A stretch of 64,000 nucleotides of DNA from Nanosyncoccus sp963544575 (GCA_963544575.1 CAUUFZ010000003.1:62001-126000); one strand, 5' to 3'. Positions 53,586 through 61,711 are shown, counted from the first letter of the stretch. The notes: generated by a model not told the origin, from the sequence alone. Numbers and translations are program-made.

Positions 53586-54395
53586 ATGCAGAATAGACGC
53601 TTACTCAAAAGACGCGTAGTAACCGGCCTAAGCTTACTGGGTTTATTCTTGCTGACGGTGGCACTAAATCCAAAATCTTATAATTACACGCCGGTCCATT
53701 CCGAACAACAGAGCGGAAGCACCGAATCGATCAAAAGTGGCGACTCAAGTATAACTAGTAACGCAGAAAATCCGGATAATACAAGTGGGTCTGGCGTTAC
53801 GACACCTTTGGAAGGCTCTAACACTTCAAACTCCAAACCACTAGCAAGCGAGATTTTATCTAGTCTCGAAGTTAAAGGTCGCGCGCCAAAAACTGGCTAT
53901 AAACGCACAGAGTTTTATAAGAATTGGCCAGAAATTGAGGGGTGTAATCTCAGACAACGTATCTTGAAGCGGGATTTCGGAGAGACAGCGAAAACTGATA
54001 AAAAGTGTAATGTGATTTCGGGAAGTTTTTATGAGCCGTATACTGGAACTTGGATGAGTTTTTCGAGCCGTGAAGAAATTGGCAAGAGAATTCAAATTGA
54101 CCACATCGTGGCGCTTTCGGATGCTTGGCAAAAAGGCGCACAGTATCTCAGCAGTGATATTAGATTTCAGATTGCGACCGACCCCTTAAATCTCGCCGCG
54201 GTGGATGGGCCAGCCAACCAACAAAAATCCGATAGTGATGCGGCGAGTTGGCTGCCGAAAAACAAAAGTTTTCGCTGCCAATACGTGGCGCGCCAGATTT
54301 CAGTTAAGAAAAAATATAATCTCTGGGTAACAGAAGCCGAAAAATCCGCCATGAGTAATGTGCTAGGCGGATGTCCTGGACAGAGGACTTATTAG
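53586..54395 (+). CDS. Secreted or membrane-anchored HNH nuclease (DUF1524-like)
   Basis: The 269-residue protein starts at the ATG at 53586, with GAGG about 10 bases upstream. A basic N-terminus and hydrophobic helix (about 12-28) are followed by a Ser/Thr/Gly linker and the nuclease domain. The domain has QIDHIVALSDAWQKGA (the DHxxxL HNH motif), DPLNLAAVDGPANQQKSD (the Asn-Leu and N residues) and ASWLP, as in actinobacterial secreted HNH proteins. Four Cys could form disulfides with the help of the DsbA-like protein nearby. A role in cutting host or environmental DNA, for food or uptake, is inferred. Confidence 0.88.
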   Translation: MQNRRLLKRRVVTGLSLLGLFLLTVALNPKSYNYTPVHSEQQSGSTESIKSGDSSITSNAENPDNTSGSGVTTPLEGSNTSNSKPLASEILSSLEVKGRAPKTGYKRTEFYKNWPEIEGCNLRQRILKRDFGETAKTDKKCNVISGSFYEPYTGTWMSFSSREEIGKRIQIDHIVALSDAWQKGAQYLSSDIRFQIATDPLNLAAVDGPANQQKSDSDAASWLPKNKSFRCQYVARQISVKKKYNLWVTEAEKSAMSNVLGGCPGQRTY

Positions 54396-54429
54396 AAAAT
54401 TAAATAAATATTTTATAAGCGAGCAAAAA

Positions 54430-54927
54430 ATGATTAGAGAAATGAAAACAACCGACCTCAATGACTTAGTAGAAATGCAATTTGAGCTACAAGAGTATTT
54501 TTCAGAAATTGATAAAACACGCGATTCTCTACCATATAAAAGCATTGAGGACGCCCGTCACTATATGCAAAAGATGATAGATGATGCCAATAATATGGAT
54601 GGCAAAATTTTTGTTGCTGAAGAAAAAGATCGAATTATTGGATTTATTCAAGGAGTAATAATTGAACATAAAAAGGGTGACGATACTTTTTATGATTTAA
54701 CGCATAATCCTTCCAAAGAGGGCTGGGTTGGCCTACTATTTGTGAAGCCAGAATATAGAGGAGGTGGCACTGGACAGCAACTACTCGACGAAATGAAAAA
54801 TTATTTTATATCAAAAAATTGTACCAGTATACGACTATTGGTCCTATCTGATAATAAGCATGCGGTAGCTGTCTACGAAAAAAATGGTTTTATGCGTCAT
54901 GATTTAGAGATGGTATTAAAGGTTTAA
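54430..54927 (+). CDS. GNAT-family N-acetyltransferase
   Basis: The 165-residue enzyme moves an acetyl group from acetyl-CoA to an amine. The GNAT fold is clear: IREMKTTDLNDLVEMQFE at the start, GFIQGVIIE in the central strand, the CoA-binding loop VKPEYRGGGTGQQLLDEM, and NKHAVAVYEKNGF at the end. The substrate cannot be inferred; the closest-looking pattern is the broad aminoglycoside/ribosomal-protein acetyltransferase group. It is AT-richer than its neighbours and stands alone. Confidence 0.9.
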   Translation: MIREMKTTDLNDLVEMQFELQEYFSEIDKTRDSLPYKSIEDARHYMQKMIDDANNMDGKIFVAEEKDRIIGFIQGVIIEHKKGDDTFYDLTHNPSKEGWVGLLFVKPEYRGGGTGQQLLDEMKNYFISKNCTSIRLLVLSDNKHAVAVYEKNGFMRHDLEMVLKV

Positions 54928-54929
54928 TA

Positions 54930-54985
54930 AAAAAAGAACTCCATAAGGGGCTATTTTAATGGTGTGCGTCTAGCCGAGGACTACA
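54930..54985. repeat. Decayed copy of the tRNA-Leu(GAG) 3' end and terminator
   Basis: AAAAAAGAACTCC-TAAGG followed by ATTTTAATGGTG and then CTAG and CGA resembles 55731-55795, which is the terminator and 3' part of tRNA-Leu(GAG), in the same orientation. The two copies bracket the NYN gene, like the ends of a small element inserted at a tRNA. Confidence 0.5.
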
Positions 54986-55074
54986 AACATATCTTATGTA
55001 TTGCCAGCTACGTTATGAATAGCCAATGAATAAGCCTTATTAAAGGCAACAATGTCAATGCATCTTGCGCCTCA

Positions 55075-55083
55075 TGATACAAT
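55075..55083 (+). promoter_or_regulatory. Leaderless promoter of the NYN gene
   Basis: TGATACAAT ends 6 bases before the ATG at 55090. There is no Shine-Dalgarno sequence. Confidence 0.65.
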
Positions 55084-55089
55084 ATAGAT

Positions 55090-55599
55090 ATGAATAATCA
55101 GGCTTTCATCGACGGACAAAACCTTAAGCTTGGCACTTTCAAGACCAATCCATCCTGGAATGTTGACTTGAAGAGATTTCGTGTATATCTTAGCCAAAAG
55201 TACAACGTAAATGAGGCCTACTACTTTATTGGTGCCTATGATCCGAAGAACCAAGACCTCTACAGTGCGCTTCAGAAATTTGGGTATATTGTCATCTTTC
55301 GCGAACATGCCGAAAGCGCACTTAGTAAGAAGAAAGGTAACGTAGATACGGATATAGTATTCACGGTTATGAAGAGTTTGGCCGAAAAAGAAAAATTTGA
55401 TAAGGTAATACTCGTATCCGGCGACGGCGACTATTGGCGCATGGTCGATTATTTAATCCAAAAAGATAAATTTGAAAAATTACTAGCACCAAGCTGCAAG
55501 AATTTGTCTTCGCTCTATAAACGTCGCATGGCTGATACATATAGGGTATATCTTGACGATCCTGCCGTAAGAAGTAAGATTGAGTTTAAGAAGAAATAG
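55090..55599 (+). CDS. NYN-domain (LabA/DUF88-like) putative ribonuclease
   Basis: The 169-residue protein is a PIN-like NYN domain, a group that includes metal-dependent RNases. The acidic residues are in place: Asp8 in AFIDGQNL, Asp86 and Asp88 in KGNVDTDIV, and Asp112 and Asp114 in LVSGDGDYWRMV. No extra domain is present. Its RNA target is unknown. The gene is convergent with a conserved small RNA whose terminator ends 10 bases after its stop codon, and then with tRNA-Leu(GAG). This mirrors the nuclease - small RNA - tRNA-Leu(UAG) order at 21.2-22.0 kb. Confidence 0.88.
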   Translation: MNNQAFIDGQNLKLGTFKTNPSWNVDLKRFRVYLSQKYNVNEAYYFIGAYDPKNQDLYSALQKFGYIVIFREHAESALSKKKGNVDTDIVFTVMKSLAEKEKFDKVILVSGDGDYWRMVDYLIQKDKFEKLLAPSCKNLSSLYKRRMADTYRVYLDDPAVRSKIEFKKK

Positions 55600-55609
55600 C
55601 CTGACAATC

Positions 55610-55668
55610 AAAAAAAGCAGGTTCGCCTTAGGTATTTCTCCGTTCGGTGCATCCCTGCGTCGTGATAT
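55610..55668 (-). ncRNA. Small RNA of a two-copy family, copy 2
   Basis: Promoter TTGACT (55697-55702), a 16-base spacer and TG-A-TATAAT (55675-55680) on the minus strand. The predicted RNA of about 59 nt has stem GCAGG / CCTGC, a 32-base loop with the conserved core CGGAGARATACCTAAG and a seven-U end. Compared with copy 1, two stem pairs change together (A-T to G-C and G-C to A-T), which supports selection on the structure rather than chance. Confidence 0.7.
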
Positions 55669-55674
55669 ATCTTC

Positions 55675-55702
55675 ATTATATCAAATCAGGACCAAAAGTC
55701 AA
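55675..55702 (-). promoter_or_regulatory. Promoter of small RNA copy 2
   Basis: TTGACT, 16 bases, then TATAAT with an upstream TG, matching the layout at copy 1. Confidence 0.78.
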
Positions 55703-55730
55703 TATCGCCAGTCGTTAACAATTTGTACAA

Positions 55731-55756
55731 CAAAAAAGAACTCCGTAAGGAGTTAA
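55731..55756 (-). terminator. Terminator of tRNA-Leu(GAG)
   Basis: The stem AACTCC-gtaa-GGAGTT is followed by six T on the minus strand, seven bases after the tRNA 3' end. Confidence 0.88.
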
Positions 55757-55761
55757 TTTTA

Positions 55762-55846
55762 TGGTGCACCTGACTAGACTCGAACTAGCACACCCGAAGG
55801 CACTACCACCTCAAGGTAGCGTGTATACCAATTTCACCACAGGTGC
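55762..55846 (-). tRNA. tRNA-Leu (anticodon GAG)
   Basis: Acceptor stem GCACCTG / CAGGTGC, anticodon stem-loop CTACC-TTGAGGT-GGTAG, class II variable arm (TGCCTTCGGGTG), T-loop GTTCGAG and an encoded CCA. Anticodon GAG reads CUC and CUU. The D-arm is identical to that of tRNA-Leu(UAG). A -10 TG-T-TATAAT lies about 8 bases upstream. Confidence 0.95.
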
Positions 55847-55877
55847 ATGTGTTTATTATAACATATTTTTTCACTAT

Positions 55878-55978
55878 GGGGCGAAAAATCTTAAAATTAT
55901 TCCCATTGCGAGGGGTGCAATTTTTTTGGAATTCTTTTTCCTATTATAGGGGCGCGATTTTTGGAATTTTTTATCCAA
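55878..55978. repeat. Three imperfect tandem repeats upstream of tRNA-Leu(GAG)
   Basis: Units of about 35 bases start at 55878, 55912 and 55949 with GGGGYGC/GGGGCGA, followed by an A/T run and GGAATT-like segments (GGGGTGCAATTTTTTTGG, GGGGCGCGATTTTTGG). The nearest unit ends close to the expected -35 of the tRNA. They could be protein-binding sites or UP-like elements. Confidence 0.5.
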
Positions 55979-56005
55979 AATCGAGATCTGGAGACACCCT
56001 ACGCT

Positions 56006-57769
56006 TTATGGAGTACGATTCTTAAAGGTCTTTTTAACGGACCAATTAATAATATCGTTAAAGCGGTCTTCGCCCGATACTAGGTGCTGGTCCGCCGAGA
56101 AGGCACGCACATTTTTATTCATAAAATATGGCAAGCTGGATTGATAAAGCGCAATCGAAGGCACCTCGTCGAGCCAGATTTCAAGAAATTTACGGTATTT
56201 GGCGTCACGCAGTGAGGTGTCGATAGTATTTCTGGCACTGAGAATCAAGTTTGAAACTGTGGCATTCTTATAATTACTGAGGTTATAACCATTTTCGGTA
56301 GCCTCGGCAGAGTGATAATAAGGCACTACATCCGGATCGGCACCCATGGCGATTTCATAAATCAAAATATCATAATTGCGTGGACGGAGGACATTAAGCG
56401 TAAAATCCTGAGAAGCTTCGTAGGCCGCAACTTGATTTGGCACACCAAGAGATTTTAGCTGTTCACCGAGACGATTAGCGATTTCTTCCATATATTTATC
56501 ACCCTTAACCGTAACGATGCGGAGATCGGTGCCAAAATACTCTGGTTTATTGGCCTTAAAATTATCCAGCTTAGATTTAGCTTCGGTAACATTGGTAACA
56601 GCGGCCTCTGGGAAAGACAAGGTCTTGGCTTGCTGTTCAGTGATCGGGAATTTGAGGGCCTGTTCGCCGTTTAGACCTGATAAGAGATTACCGTAATTCA
56701 AGCCCTGACGGAGTGCTTGGCGGAAGGCCTTATCTTGAAGGGCGGTATTGGAAGTGGAAGTAGTGTTAAGGAAGGCAAAGACACCATAATTAACGGTGGT
56801 TTGTTGCTCCTTGAGGCTTTTTTCATTGAGCAACTCTGTAGTGTAACGAGATGGAAGACTACCGGTGGCAGTAATAGAACCAGATTTTAGTGAAGTCTTA
56901 ATCGCGTCGGTAGTAAGGAAAGCATGGACAGAAAAGCTATCGAGCAAGGTCTTTCCCTTGTAGTAATTCTGGTTGCGATTCAAATAGACCACTTTTTCAC
57001 CTTCGTTACCAATAGTTTGGGTGGCCTTAAAAACAAACGGACCCGAAGAAATTGGCTTAGTGAATAGCTTATGCTCGTTCAACTGTTCCGGCTTCACGTC
57101 CTTCAAAATATGGGCGGGAAGGATCGGAAAATTCAAATTACTCTCGAAGAAAGCATTGGTATTTTCGAGCTTAAAAACCAGTGAACCATCTTCAGCTTGG
57201 CGTACGGTGGCGCCATTCAATTTACTACTGAAGTTCGATTTTAGAGAAGCGCTCTTAATCGTATTGACCGTATAAAGCACATCTTCGGTAGTGAGATCGT
57301 CGCCGTCTGACCATTTCAAATTCTGGCGCAGGCGCACCGTCCACTCATCGCCGGTAGTATTACTAATGATACTTTCCGCGAGACCCGCACCAGTATGGCC
57401 GGAATAATCAATCTCGGCGAGACGAGCAAACATCAGACGAGAAAGAGCTTCCTCTGAGAAGGTAGTGGCAAAAAGCGGATTCATGGAGTTAATTTTACCC
57501 AGAGTACCTTCGGTGAAATTACCACCATCGGTATAGGTTTCCACGGCGTAGGATTCAGAATACCAAACTGACTGAACAGTGGCAAAAAGTAGAATAGCTA
57601 GGATTAAAAGCACCCATTCCAGCACAAAGAGGCGGACATTTTTCACATGTGAAATATGACCGATCAAGTTCTCCTTGACGTGCTCTTTACCGTTTTCGCT
57701 AATTTTGCGACCAAAGAGCGTAATTTTTTTGGAAATTTTTTGACTACGTTTTTTGAGGGTCTTATTCAT
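56006..57769 (-). CDS. Membrane-anchored family 5 (peptide) substrate-binding protein
   Basis: The 587-residue protein has an N-terminal helix (about residues 48-68, LFVLEWVLLILAILLFATVQ) instead of a lipobox. The external domain is a family 5 solute-binding protein: GTLGKINSMNPLFATTFSEEALSRLMFARL (in part), DEWTVRLRQNLKWSDGDDLTTEDVLYT (in part), and the late EIAMGADPDVVPYYHS block. Such proteins capture oligopeptides or similar. No permease or ATPase gene is nearby, so the partner genes lie elsewhere. secG follows 4 bases upstream on the same strand, which suggests one transcript with the export machinery. Confidence 0.9.
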   Translation of the reverse strand: MNKTLKKRSQKISKKITLFGRKISENGKEHVKENLIGHISHVKNVRLFVLEWVLLILAILLFATVQSVWYSESYAVETYTDGGNFTEGTLGKINSMNPLFATTFSEEALSRLMFARLAEIDYSGHTGAGLAESIISNTTGDEWTVRLRQNLKWSDGDDLTTEDVLYTVNTIKSASLKSNFSSKLNGATVRQAEDGSLVFKLENTNAFFESNLNFPILPAHILKDVKPEQLNEHKLFTKPISSGPFVFKATQTIGNEGEKVVYLNRNQNYYKGKTLLDSFSVHAFLTTDAIKTSLKSGSITATGSLPSRYTTELLNEKSLKEQQTTVNYGVFAFLNTTSTSNTALQDKAFRQALRQGLNYGNLLSGLNGEQALKFPITEQQAKTLSFPEAAVTNVTEAKSKLDNFKANKPEYFGTDLRIVTVKGDKYMEEIANRLGEQLKSLGVPNQVAAYEASQDFTLNVLRPRNYDILIYEIAMGADPDVVPYYHSAEATENGYNLSNYKNATVSNLILSARNTIDTSLRDAKYRKFLEIWLDEVPSIALYQSSLPYFMNKNVRAFSADQHLVSGEDRFNDIINWSVKKTFKNRTP

Positions 57770-57772
57770 AAT

Positions 57773-58006
57773 TTAACTAATGGTAGGTAGCAAAAGCATA
57801 CCTAAGATTGAGGCGACGAACATCACGACCAACACCACAGTGGCATTAAAGAGGGATTTTTCGAGACCTCGACGGGTGGTGTACAATTCACCACTTGCAC
57901 CAAAGCCTGCACCGAGAGAGGCGCCGCGTTGTTGCAATAAAATAAGGAGCATGGCGAGAACGGCCGAGATAAGACTTACACTTTCGAGGATACTTCCAAT
58001 ATTCAT
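57773..58006 (-). CDS. secG: Preprotein translocase subunit SecG
   Basis: The 77-residue protein is the small accessory subunit of the SecYEG channel. Its two helices (about residues 8-25 and 55-75) and the conserved LLQQRGASLGAGFGASGELYTTRRGLEK loop between them (quoted in part) are typical. It is spaced 3-4 bases from genes on both sides, so the 4-TM gene, secG and the binding-protein gene form one operon devoted to the membrane and export. Confidence 0.93.
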   Translation of the reverse strand: MNIGSILESVSLISAVLAMLLILLQQRGASLGAGFGASGELYTTRRGLEKSLFNATVVLVVMFVASILGMLLLPTIS

Positions 58007-58009
58007 AAT

Positions 58010-58375
58010 TTAATTATAGTCTGGAATGACGAAATTAACAAGACTTGTCAGGACACTCATGAGCAACCACGACCAGACTAGCTGAATACCAGAGATAGAA
58101 ATATGTGGAACCAAGTGTACGACCAACCACAACATTGCAATGTTGAGCACTAGGTTAAAAATTCCCATAGTGAGTAAAATCAGAGGTAGAGCGAAAATAG
58201 TTAAAATTGGCTTCACGATGGTTTGAACCACAGAAAGGACGAGACCAGCAGTGACAAAAACCCCGAAAGTATCAACCTCTTGATCGACGCGACCAAAAAG
58301 TTTGACACAAACCCACATTAAGAATGAGGAAACAATCCAACGCAGGATGAAAAACTTAATTTGCTTTTTTATCAT
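58010..58375 (-). CDS. 4-TM membrane protein of the phage holin superfamily IV type
   Basis: The 121-residue protein has four hydrophobic helices with the family's signature spacing: TFGVFVTAGLVLSVVQTIVKPILTIFALPL in the middle (in part) and FNLVLNIAMLWLV next. The family is called 'mycobacterial 4-TM phage holin' but is widespread in chromosomes and is rarely phage-linked. Its function is unclear. First gene of the operon with secG. Confidence 0.85.
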   Translation of the reverse strand: MIKKQIKFFILRWIVSSFLMWVCVKLFGRVDQEVDTFGVFVTAGLVLSVVQTIVKPILTIFALPLILLTMGIFNLVLNIAMLWLVVHLVPHISISGIQLVWSWLLMSVLTSLVNFVIPDYN

Positions 58376-58405
58376 AAGCCTATTGTAGCACGATTTGACG
58401 CGATT

Positions 58406-59686
58406 TTATTTAAACATGCGCTTATTGCGCAGCTGACGATGAAAAGTAATGGCAAAACGATGCGCCTCTTCGTCGATGCGCGCGATAAGTTTGGCGAGAT
58501 GCGATTCATTAGAAAAAACCTGGCTGGAAAAACTCGTAATCCCCTGGTGTGGGTGCGGGATAATTAAATTAACATCGGCATTTCTAGTGTGATCACCAGA
58601 TTTATTGCGACCGATGGCGGGAATTTTAGCCTCGATTAATAGAGGCAGTACGGCGCGAAGTTGCAAGTCGGAGCCGTCCAAGATAATCAAATCTGGATAT
58701 TCCCATTCCTGATGTTTGAGACGACGTATCACCACTTCGCGCATGCTGGCGGTGTCATCATTCTTGCTACTACGGATTTTAAATTTACGATAATCGGCAC
58801 GACTAGCCACCCCATTTTTGAAAACTACCATGCTGGCTACGGTGTCGGAGCCAGAAATATGCGAAATATCGTAACCCTCAATGCGACGCGGTACCGATTC
58901 AAGGTTAAGGAGTTTCTGAATCTGCAACAATGCCTGGTCAGAAGATAAATCGAGAAATTCCTTGTCGGAAAAAATAATTTTACGTTTCAACCCCTTCAGA
59001 CCAAAATATTCATCGCGGAGTTTAGCCGCCATCTCAAACTCACCAAGCGAGGCGTGGCGGTGCATGTCGCGCTCAATTTCTCTCAATAAGTTATCTCGGT
59101 CGCCATTTAGATAACGGATAAGACGACGAAGCTCAGTTTTGTAGGCTTTTTCGGTGGTTTTGCCAATCTCAATACCTGGCGTGAGGCCGAGATCAGTGTC
59201 GAGAGTTTTCTTGCCATTATAAGGTTTGTCGTAATAAGGGAAAATTTTACGCAGTACCCGTAAAGCCTTAATAATTGTAGTTTTGGCGTAAAACGGGCCG
59301 ACATAAGTCGCCTTATCATCGAGGGGGTTTCGCGTAATCGAAACGTCCGGGACCGACTGATCCATATTAATCCGGACATAACTGACAGTTTTATCGTCAC
59401 GCAGTAAAATATTCCATTTCGGCATGTAGCGCTTAATCATTTCCGACTCGAGGAAAAGCGCATCCATTTCGGTGTCGACGATTAACCAATCGGTGTCGTG
59501 AATTTCCGCCACCAAGGCTTCAGTTTTGGGATCTTTTTCGGTGTTTTGGAAATATTGACGAACCCGATTCTTTAAGACCGCCGCCTTGCCCACGTAAATC
59601 ACTTCCCCTTCGCGGTTTTTATGAAAATACACCCCAGGGCTACTGGGGAGTGTTTTCAGTTTAGCTTTGAGTTCCGCCGAAATCAT
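58406..59686 (-). CDS. uvrC: Excinuclease ABC subunit C, short form
   Basis: The 426-residue nuclease makes the two incisions in nucleotide excision repair. The N-terminal GIY-YIG domain is intact (LPSSPGVYFHKNREGEVIYVGKA, in part, then RQYF), as is the UVR motif (EFEMAAKLRDEYFGLKGL) and the RNase H-like domain (IEGYDISHISGSDTVASMVVF, in part; ILDGSDLQLRA; DEEAHRFAITFHRQ). It stops right after this domain and so lacks the tandem helix-hairpin-helix domain. The family usually has about 600 residues. Whether 5' incision still works without the DNA-binding hairpins is unknown. Start near-leaderless (7 bases after the -10). Confidence 0.94.
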   Translation of the reverse strand: MISAELKAKLKTLPSSPGVYFHKNREGEVIYVGKAAVLKNRVRQYFQNTEKDPKTEALVAEIHDTDWLIVDTEMDALFLESEMIKRYMPKWNILLRDDKTVSYVRINMDQSVPDVSITRNPLDDKATYVGPFYAKTTIIKALRVLRKIFPYYDKPYNGKKTLDTDLGLTPGIEIGKTTEKAYKTELRRLIRYLNGDRDNLLREIERDMHRHASLGEFEMAAKLRDEYFGLKGLKRKIIFSDKEFLDLSSDQALLQIQKLLNLESVPRRIEGYDISHISGSDTVASMVVFKNGVASRADYRKFKIRSSKNDDTASMREVVIRRLKHQEWEYPDLIILDGSDLQLRAVLPLLIEAKIPAIGRNKSGDHTRNADVNLIIPHPHQGITSFSSQVFSNESHLAKLIARIDEEAHRFAITFHRQLRNKRMFK

Positions 59687-59730
59687 TATTTTAATTATAA
59701 AATATTTCTGAATTTTTACAAAATCCGCAT

Positions 59731-59772
59731 CTGAGTTAATATCTCAAAGTGTTGCACTTGAGAGGTTAGAGT
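59731..59772. repeat. Dispersed repeat, copy 2 (also at 20942)
   Basis: CTGAGTTAAtATCTCAAaGTG is followed by TTGCACTTGAGaGGTTaGA. It matches copy 1 at about 28 of 32 positions in the second part and 13 of 14 in the first, with 30 bases fewer between. It forms a hairpin (CTCAAaGTG / CACTTGAG) and lies upstream of uvrC, as copy 1 lies upstream of uvrB. Confidence 0.55.
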
Positions 59773-59816
59773 AAGACACCTGGATCGACATTTCAGATCG
59801 TGATGCTTTTAGACTA

Positions 59817-61619
59817 TTAGATAAGATTGGCATCTTTTAAGAGTTTTTCGGCATCGGTGGTGTTTGGAAGTGGACTCTGAAGTGGGGTCTTTTTCATGAT
59901 TTCCTCGAATTGATCGAGCTTCAAAATCTTACTTAGACTATCAAAGATTGGAGTGGACTCAGCTGGGGTTTTAATTTCCTTTTTCTTAGAATCTTTGAAA
60001 CGCACCACGGCGTGGGTCTGGTCAAGCTCTTTAGGATTCTTCTGGCTAGGAGTGGCAAAGATTAGCCCCTTGATATCTCCCGTGAAAGTATCGATACCCA
60101 CGACAGCATTAGCAGTGCTCTTGATTTCTTGGATATATTTGTCGTAATCTTTGATGGCTTTATCCTTCAAAACACCCTGCTCTTCCTCTTCATAGGAGTT
60201 TGGAGCAAGAGAATAGGCATTCGAGAGACATTTAGAAATTTCGGTATTTTGGGAGGCTTTGTTGGCGGCCTCGAAGAAACGACTGAGCTTATTGTCATTA
60301 AAAGTAATACGGTAGAGTTTACCGAGATCGCCCGAAAGCTTGGCATAGCTAGCAGACTCTTCGCTATTTAATTCAGTAAAATTAGCAAATTCATTGTCGC
60401 GGTAAAGCTTAGCCATGAGGTCGGATTGCTGATCAAGAGTCTTACCGATATTTTGAGTCACACAAGAAAGAGTCCCGGCAATACCGTTCTGTAAAACTTT
60501 TGGTAAGGTAAAGCCTAGCGTACTACCTACACCTGCAATGACTTCATCAGCATCGATACGTTGCCATTTATTTTCAATTTCCATCGCAAAATCATCGAGA
60601 GATTTTTGCATTTCTGAGTCAATTTCTTTACCCGAACCCTTAAGTACAGCGGTCAAACTATCCTTCAAATGGTCGAGTTTCAGGTAAATTTTGCCATCTT
60701 GAGCCAAAATCCCCTCAAGGCCGAGCAGGATTGGCGAATTATCACCCTTCATGGTGAAATTCAGAGTGGCATGGACGGCGGCAGAATTTTCTGTACTACC
60801 GCGACTGAGACTAACGCGAAGGTCAGCCTGCTGAATTTGACTTTCACCCTTGGTATTTAGAGAGTCACCGGTAACGAATTGCTGAAATTCAATATCGGAA
60901 CCACTAACTTTGTGGAAGATTTTAGAAAAAGTACTGGCGCTAACGTTTGCGAAAAAGAAAAAGTAAATAAAGAGCGCAATACCGGCAGCAATAAGCGCAG
61001 CAAGGAGACGGAGGAAGATTTTTTGAGCTTTGGTTTTTTCTTTTTTAGCTGGAGTTTCGACTTCGGTGTTCGCTTCAGAGTTTTCAGAAGCGGAATCAGA
61101 AGTAGATTCAGGGGTAGATTCAGAGGCAGACTCAGTGTTAGGTTCAGAGACAAAATTAAAGATAGACCCCGAAGCAGACTCAGAGATGGCAACCGGAGCG
61201 GAATCTTCGACTGGTTCCTCATAATTGTTTTCTTTTAGTACCTCGTCGAGGATATGGTCTTTATTTTCTGAGGTTTCGGCGCTTTCAGAAGTATCGGTTT
61301 TTCCAGAGGCTTCAATAGATTCAGAATCTTCGATATTTTCAGAAGCTGCAACATCTTCTGTAATTTCGGCGGCCAAAATTGGATTTTCTACTGATTCTTC
61401 AGAGATAGAATCGGCCATATTATTAATCAAATCATCTGATAGAACACTGGAACTTTCGGTTTTTGGAATTTCAGTATCTACACTTTGCGTTTTAGCTGAT
61501 TCCGATGCCTGGGCATTAAAATGCACGCTATTGGCACTTACACCAGTTTCCTTGTTTTGATTTTTTGGGCCTGTTTCAATCGGATTGACCTCGAGGTCAA
61601 AATCGAATTTATCCGCCAT
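59817..61619 (-). CDS. Large single-pass membrane protein with acidic cytoplasmic region
   Basis: The 600-residue protein starts with about 200 acidic, Ser/Glu-rich low-complexity residues (repeats such as TSESAETSENKD and SASESTPEST). Then comes a basic stretch and one helix (about 207-230, LLAALIAAGIALFIYFFFFA), followed by an external domain of about 370 residues. That domain includes segments like LEGILAQDGKIYLKLDHL and two Cys. No family is recognised. GAGAAAGGGAAG precedes the ATG and a TATGCTAAAAT promoter lies about 45 bases upstream. The layout (disordered inside, folded outside) resembles sensor or anchor proteins of CPR bacteria, without proof. Confidence 0.7.
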   Translation of the reverse strand: MADKFDFDLEVNPIETGPKNQNKETGVSANSVHFNAQASESAKTQSVDTEIPKTESSSVLSDDLINNMADSISEESVENPILAAEITEDVAASENIEDSESIEASGKTDTSESAETSENKDHILDEVLKENNYEEPVEDSAPVAISESASGSIFNFVSEPNTESASESTPESTSDSASENSEANTEVETPAKKEKTKAQKIFLRLLAALIAAGIALFIYFFFFANVSASTFSKIFHKVSGSDIEFQQFVTGDSLNTKGESQIQQADLRVSLSRGSTENSAAVHATLNFTMKGDNSPILLGLEGILAQDGKIYLKLDHLKDSLTAVLKGSGKEIDSEMQKSLDDFAMEIENKWQRIDADEVIAGVGSTLGFTLPKVLQNGIAGTLSCVTQNIGKTLDQQSDLMAKLYRDNEFANFTELNSEESASYAKLSGDLGKLYRITFNDNKLSRFFEAANKASQNTEISKCLSNAYSLAPNSYEEEEQGVLKDKAIKDYDKYIQEIKSTANAVVGIDTFTGDIKGLIFATPSQKNPKELDQTHAVVRFKDSKKKEIKTPAESTPIFDSLSKILKLDQFEEIMKKTPLQSPLPNTTDAEKLLKDANLI

Positions 61620-61711
61620 GCTTCCCTTTCTCGTGATTAAGTTTGCTCAAATATTCCTCTATATTTTAGCATAAGTTTAATCAGAATGAGGCAAGAAAAA
61701 TCCCTCAAACA

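Noticed and set aside
58010..58375. Possible prophage, from the 'phage holin' family name and the 'baseplate J'-like protein at 39286
   Set aside because: No capsid, terminase, portal, integrase or lysin cluster is present; both families are common chromosomal genes and the names are historical.
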